Shown here: piece by piece, positions 60,167 to 64,000 of the stretch | Numbering within the stretch: the stretch's first letter is position 1 | Layout: each line of letters begins with the position of its first letter | Assembly (NCBI GenBank): GCA_045114775.1 | Contig: JBGULC010000008.1 | Coordinates: 260,314-324,313, forward strand | From: UBA3792 sp045114775 | GTDB lineage: Bacteria > Bacillota > Clostridia > Christensenellales > CAG-138 | DNA: 64,000 nt | Direction of reading: 5' to 3' | The notes under the pieces: generated by a model | What the model saw: the letters and a program-made list of their open reading frames with translations, nothing else | The model's database searches: none | What the model was told of the DNA's origin: nothing | Program-made: the position numbers and the translations under genes

Positions 60167-61123
60167 TTATCTGCAAAGGAAGGCGTTCCAGCCCTCCGCG
60201 CGGCTGTGCTCCGAAACGGTAAAGCCGCTGTTCTGTAAAGCTTGTACAACTTCGTCGACACGCTCGTCGATGATGCCGGAAACGAGGAACACGCCGCCCG
60301 GCGCGACGAGCGGCCGCGCGATCGGCGCAAGCGCAATGATGACATCCGCAACGATGTTCGCCGCAACGACCGGATACTGCCCCGCGATCTTCTTTTGAAG
60401 GCGTGTATCGGAAAGCACGTTGCCGATCAGGACCTTGTAATGCTCCGGGCCGATGCCGTTCATCTCGGCGTTCTCATAGGCGATCGACTCCGCGATCGGG
60501 TCGATGTCCACCGCCGTCGCTTCGACCGCGCCCAAAAGCCGCGCTGCGATCGAAAGGATGCCGCTGCCGCAGCCGAGATCGAGCATCGTGTCGCCCGGCT
60601 TCACGGTCTTTTCGAGGAATTCGAGGCTCATCCGCGTCGTATGGTGCGCGCCGGTGCCGAACGCCATACCCGGATCAAGCTTTAAAACGATGCGATCCGT
60701 TTCGGGACGCGGTTCCCACGAGGGCAGAACGAGCAGGCGCTCGCCGATCGGAAGCGGCTTATAATACTGTTTCCAGTTGTTTGCCCAATCCTCCTCGTCG
60801 ACCGAGACGACGGTCATGAGAAGCGATCCGAGATCGAACGGAAAATCCAGCGTTTTGAGACGTTCGATCGCAGCCTTCGCAGCCTCAACGGTCGGCAGAT
60901 TTTCCGGGCAGTCCGCGACGTAGCCCTTGACGCAGGGCGTATCCGTGCCGATCTTTTCCTTGTCGGCAAAGTCCCAGAAGATCGCTGCCTCGCGCAAAAA
61001 CGCGTACGCCTTTTCATGGCTCTCCTCAATGGAAAGCCCCGTGATCCCCGCGCCGTTCAGCGCCGCGCAGACCTCGTCGATCCCCGCGTCGGTCGTGTAG
61101 ACCGTCAGCTCCAGCCATTTCAT
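60167..61123 (-). CDS. prmA: Ribosomal protein L11 methyltransferase
   Basis: 318 residues from ATG 61123 (MKWLELTVYTTDAGIDEVCA). N-terminal substrate-binding domain, then the SAM-dependent methyltransferase domain with FGTGAHHTTRMSLEFLE, DLGCGSGILSIAA and the ANIVADVII catalytic-site region (NxxA type). It trimethylates L11. First gene of the operon behind the promoter at 61157-61185. Confidence 0.95.
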   Translation of the reverse strand: MKWLELTVYTTDAGIDEVCAALNGAGITGLSIEESHEKAYAFLREAAIFWDFADKEKIGTDTPCVKGYVADCPENLPTVEAAKAAIERLKTLDFPFDLGSLLMTVVSVDEEDWANNWKQYYKPLPIGERLLVLPSWEPRPETDRIVLKLDPGMAFGTGAHHTTRMSLEFLEKTVKPGDTMLDLGCGSGILSIAARLLGAVEATAVDIDPIAESIAYENAEMNGIGPEHYKVLIGNVLSDTRLQKKIAGQYPVVAANIVADVIIALAPIARPLVAPGGVFLVSGIIDERVDEVVQALQNSGFTVSEHSRAEGWNAFLCR

Positions 61124-61156
61124 TCGTTTGTGTTCCCCCAACTGTTCTTTCGTTAC

Positions 61157-61185
61157 AGTATAACACGGATCCCGTCGCTGCACAA
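61157..61185 (-). promoter_or_regulatory. Promoter for prmA-rsmE-mtaB-hinT
   Basis: Minus strand TTGTGC (61185-61180), 17-base spacer, TATACT (61162-61157) with a TG one base before the hexamer (extended -10). Confidence 0.6.
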
Positions 61186-61259
61186 GCGTCAAGTGCTGTG
61201 CAGATAGCCGAATACCTTCCCGGCAGGAATGATACCGAATAATATATCGGAGCGCGTAC

Positions 61260-61288
61260 TTGTTTCCGGCTGGAGGGTAAGATATAAT
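61260..61288 (+). promoter_or_regulatory. Promoter for the M30-like secreted protein
   Basis: TTGTTT (61260-61265), 17-base spacer, TATAAT (61283-61288). The transcript would start just at or before a small hairpin GAATTGC / GCAATTC (61296-61314). Confidence 0.6.
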
Positions 61289-61357
61289 AATTCAGGAATT
61301 GCAAACAGCAATTCGCAACGATGTATTTGTCCGACGTATGGACAGGAAAGAGGTCCC

Positions 61358-64000
61358 ATGAAAAAGAAACTGTTTTGTCTCCTTCTGAGCGTCCTGATGG
61401 TCCTCTCAATGCTGCCCGCGATCGCGGCGGCAGACACAGCGGAAACGCCGTCCGAACCGGCTGCCGCTGTCAGCGAAAGCCCGGTCGTTCGCGGCGTCCA
61501 CAACAGCATCATCATCGATGAAGATCCGACCGACGGCTATGAGGGCGATTACGTCGTGATCTACAACCCCTCCACGACCGCCTCCAACTCTCTCTCCACC
61601 GGCAATCTCAGCGGTCTCATCGAGACGACCGTCGAGCCGAACATCGTTCCGAATCCGGATATGAGCGTGCTCCCGGAGAGCGAACTGCCGATCCGGAAGC
61701 TCGACATTGATTCGGAGCTTGAAAAGCCGGAAGAGCCGTACAAGCACGATCCGTCGCTCATGAAAGCTTCGTCTTTCAGCGTCGGCGATACCAAGACGTT
61801 CGAGATTCTCGGACAGTACTCTCCGACCGGCAGCGACAGCATGGAATTTGAGTGTCTCTACGTCGGCCAACACTGCTATATCTGGACGCCTGTTTCCTCT
61901 GCGAACAATACCTATCCGCTGGACGAGATCGACTCCACCTACGCCAAGATGGCCGCTGACGAATTCGACTCCAAGTTCGATCTGATGCAGTCCTCCTTCG
62001 GCGACCACGAGAATGGCGACGGCGACGGCAAGCTGCACATGCTGTACTACAACATCGACGAGGGCTGGAACGGCTCCGGCGGCTACGTCGCGGGCTTCTT
62101 CTACGCGTACGATCTGTATTACAACAATCTGCCGATCCTGAACATCGACACCTATCCGGGCGTCTATTACAGAAATCCCAACAGCGGCAACGTCTATAAG
62201 CGGATGGATGATACCTACAACACCATGGTGCATGAGTATCAGCATCTGATCAACTACTCCAACACCAGCAACATGGACACCTGGCTCAACGAGTGCTTCT
62301 CCGCCGCCGCCGAGGAGATCTGCTATCCCGGCAGCTCCGTCGTCGACCGCATCCAGTCCTGGGAGGATTACTACTATTCCTCGAACAACGACTGGCTGAA
62401 CCCGCCCGCGGAGTTTGAGTATCAGAGCAGCTTCGAGCTTCACAACGGCTATTCGATGTATAACTGGAGCAACAGCATCTCCGACGTTCTCGCGCTCTAT
62501 GCGCAGGTCTCCTTCTTTGCGCAGTACCTTTACACCCGGTTCGGCAATACGATCTATCAGCAGATTTCCGAAGCATATACCTCAAGTGAGGTCAATGCGA
62601 TCACCGCCGCGACCGGCGTGAGCTGTGCGGAGCTCGTCAAGGCGTTCCGCGTTGCCGTGACCGCCAACGCCGCACAGGATCAGTACGGCGGTATCTACGG
62701 CTTCAAGGCGCAGAACGGCTACGATCCTTCCCAATACAACAACGTGCAGAATCCGTGGGATCTGCTGTCCCCGATCGTCTTTACCGGAAATGCTGCCGCG
62801 ATCAAGGGCGGCGGCGCGATCACCGTCAAGCCGGTGAACGGCGTGTTCAATCCGCCGTCCGACGCAGGCAGCAATCTGCAGTATATCGGCATCAAACTCG
62901 CCTCCCCCTTTACCGTGACCGCGATCTCCAACAACGAAGCATGGGGTACCGTATCGGTCGAAGATACCAAGATCACCTGCGTGCCCGCAGAGGGGTACTA
63001 CGTTGCCGACTATGAGGTCATGAACGGCACCGCGACCGCGACCATTCGCGGCAATATCGTCCGCGTGAATCCGGAGAGCGACTGCACGATCAAGGTCATT
63101 TTCGCGCCGAAGCCCAGTTATACGGTAACCTACATGGCTTCCGGCTCCGCGCAGGGTCAGGCGACCGCACTGCACGGCGACACGATCACCCTGCCTTCCT
63201 CCGTGACCGTCAACCCCGACAATTGGACGTTCATCGGCTGGACGGAGGCCGAGATCCCCGAAGAGACGGAATCGAAGCCCACATACTACGCACCCGGCGC
63301 AGGCTATACCGTAACCGAGAACGTCACGCTGTACGCCGTCTATTCCCGCATCGAGGAAGGCGTCGGCGCTCCCGTCTATAACCTGATCTCCTCCGCGCCG
63401 TCAGACTGGTCCGGCAACTACGTGATCACATACCGCACGACCAATTCCTCCAGTATGCCCATGTACGTCATGAAGGGCGTATCGGTCGGCTCCAACGGAA
63501 CGGCGATTGAGGGCAACTATAACTGCGACCAGTACGCAGTGACCGGCGCCATTTTGGACGGCACGACGCTGAAGGACGTTACGGATACGTACGTGTTTAC
63601 GATGGAACCGCATGGCAGCTATTATTCCATGCAGAACGTCGCGACGGGCATGTATCTCGGGATAAACGGCAACGATTATCTGGCAGGCTATAAGACCTAC
63701 ACGTCCGGCAACTGCGATTGGACGCCCGGCGTCAAGACCAACGCCAGCAGCGCGAAGATTGCCAAGAGCAGCAGCTATCCGCTCATTTCAATGTACATCG
63801 ACGGTCCGTATTTCTGGGCAGGCAGCAGCAACAATAACGCGTCGCTCTCCGTCCGCTTCTGGAAGGAAACCAACGGCGATGCTACCTTCTATACCACGAA
63901 TCCCGTCGTCACCAAGGATGAACCGGCGTTCGTAACACAATCGCTCCTTCTGACGGGACAGATCGGCGTGAAGTTCTATATGTACCTGCCGCAGGGTGAA
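61358..64000 (+). CDS. Secreted M30-like zinc metallopeptidase with InlB-type repeat, partial
   Basis: Open from ATG 61358 (AAAGAGG upstream) to the window edge, 881 codons with no stop. Signal peptide KKKLFCLLLSVLMVLSMLPA followed by an Ala-rich cleavage region at about residue 25. HEYQH (His292, Glu293, His296) in YNTMVHEYQHLINYS, followed by WLNECFSAAAEE, matches M30 (hyicolysin-type) peptidases. Residues about 585-650 form a Listeria-Bacteroides/InlB-like repeat (TFIGWTEAEI, VTENVTLYAVYS). The visible end LLLTGQIGVKFYMYLPQGE resembles a C-terminal module I associate with Clostridia surface proteins. Likely degrades extracellular protein. Confidence 0.85.
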   Translation, partial: MKKKLFCLLLSVLMVLSMLPAIAAADTAETPSEPAAAVSESPVVRGVHNSIIIDEDPTDGYEGDYVVIYNPSTTASNSLSTGNLSGLIETTVEPNIVPNPDMSVLPESELPIRKLDIDSELEKPEEPYKHDPSLMKASSFSVGDTKTFEILGQYSPTGSDSMEFECLYVGQHCYIWTPVSSANNTYPLDEIDSTYAKMAADEFDSKFDLMQSSFGDHENGDGDGKLHMLYYNIDEGWNGSGGYVAGFFYAYDLYYNNLPILNIDTYPGVYYRNPNSGNVYKRMDDTYNTMVHEYQHLINYSNTSNMDTWLNECFSAAAEEICYPGSSVVDRIQSWEDYYYSSNNDWLNPPAEFEYQSSFELHNGYSMYNWSNSISDVLALYAQVSFFAQYLYTRFGNTIYQQISEAYTSSEVNAITAATGVSCAELVKAFRVAVTANAAQDQYGGIYGFKAQNGYDPSQYNNVQNPWDLLSPIVFTGNAAAIKGGGAITVKPVNGVFNPPSDAGSNLQYIGIKLASPFTVTAISNNEAWGTVSVEDTKITCVPAEGYYVADYEVMNGTATATIRGNIVRVNPESDCTIKVIFAPKPSYTVTYMASGSAQGQATALHGDTITLPSSVTVNPDNWTFIGWTEAEIPEETESKPTYYAPGAGYTVTENVTLYAVYSRIEEGVGAPVYNLISSAPSDWSGNYVITYRTTNSSSMPMYVMKGVSVGSNGTAIEGNYNCDQYAVTGAILDGTTLKDVTDTYVFTMEPHGSYYSMQNVATGMYLGINGNDYLAGYKTYTSGNCDWTPGVKTNASSAKIAKSSSYPLISMYIDGPYFWAGSSNNNASLSVRFWKETNGDATFYTTNPVVTKDEPAFVTQSLLLTGQIGVKFYMYLPQGE

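Overview
The window comes from a GC-rich Bacillota genome, most likely an anaerobic gut- or rumen-type Clostridia. The evidence is the conserved Firmicutes gene order yqhQ-prmC-prfA-sua5 and ftsK-rimO-pgsA-cinA-recA, Gram-positive style lipoproteins, a V-type ATPase operon, an S-box (SAM-I) riboswitch ahead of metK, and strong Shine-Dalgarno sites. I did not assign a genus. About 52 kb is ordinary chromosome. About 12 kb (44.0-56.2 kb) is an inserted mobile element with AT-rich cargo.

Layout. 1-8.7 kb (minus): rpiB-upp and a V-type ATPase operon whose proteolipid carries the full Na+-site signature; subunit B runs off the left edge. 8.7-13.8 kb (minus): yqhQ-prmC-prfA-sua5, then an alkyltransferase-like gene and a HAD phosphatase. 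13.9-20.9 kb (plus): ftsK/spoIIIE-rimO-pgsA-cinA, then recA. 21.1-25.4 kb: three tandem paralogous lipoproteins of unknown function. 25.4-27.8 kb: a mini-hairpin array, a YnzC-like protein and an NlpC/P60 lipoprotein. 27.8-31.4 kb (minus): M3 peptidase, NusG-II protein, Gx-type membrane protein and ApbE flavinyltransferase with overlapping ends. 31.5-35 kb: ddl-murF-APH-like kinase. 35-36.3 kb (minus): SAM riboswitch and metK. 36.4-42.3 kb (plus): a tctCBA tricarboxylate transporter fused transcriptionally to aroA-aroC and a chorismate mutase-shikimate kinase fusion. 42.5-43.9 kb: two membrane proteins.

44.0-56.2 kb is an integrative mobilizable element. Its right half is a conserved module: a RepA-like ATPase behind a leader ORF and terminator, a MOBV-type oriT with an exact nic-site match, a MobM/Pre relaxase (His22 and HxDExxPHxH present), a ParB-like protein, a TnpW-like protein and a large TnpX-type serine recombinase ending beside a tRNA-Arg gene. 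Its left half is cargo: an unrecognised 474-residue protein with a HicA-like tail, TnpV, an Mrr-type endonuclease fused to a ribosomal L7/L12 C-terminal domain, a sigma-region-4-like gene split at an A7 run, and an auto-inhibited Fic protein. The Mrr-L12 fusion and the HicA-tailed protein are the best candidates for an undescribed (possibly defence) system.

56.2-61.2 kb (minus): tRNA-Arg, murC, and prmA-rsmE-mtaB-hinT. 61.3 kb to the end: a secreted M30-like metallopeptidase with an InlB-type repeat, cut by the right edge. No rRNA genes and no CRISPR array were seen.
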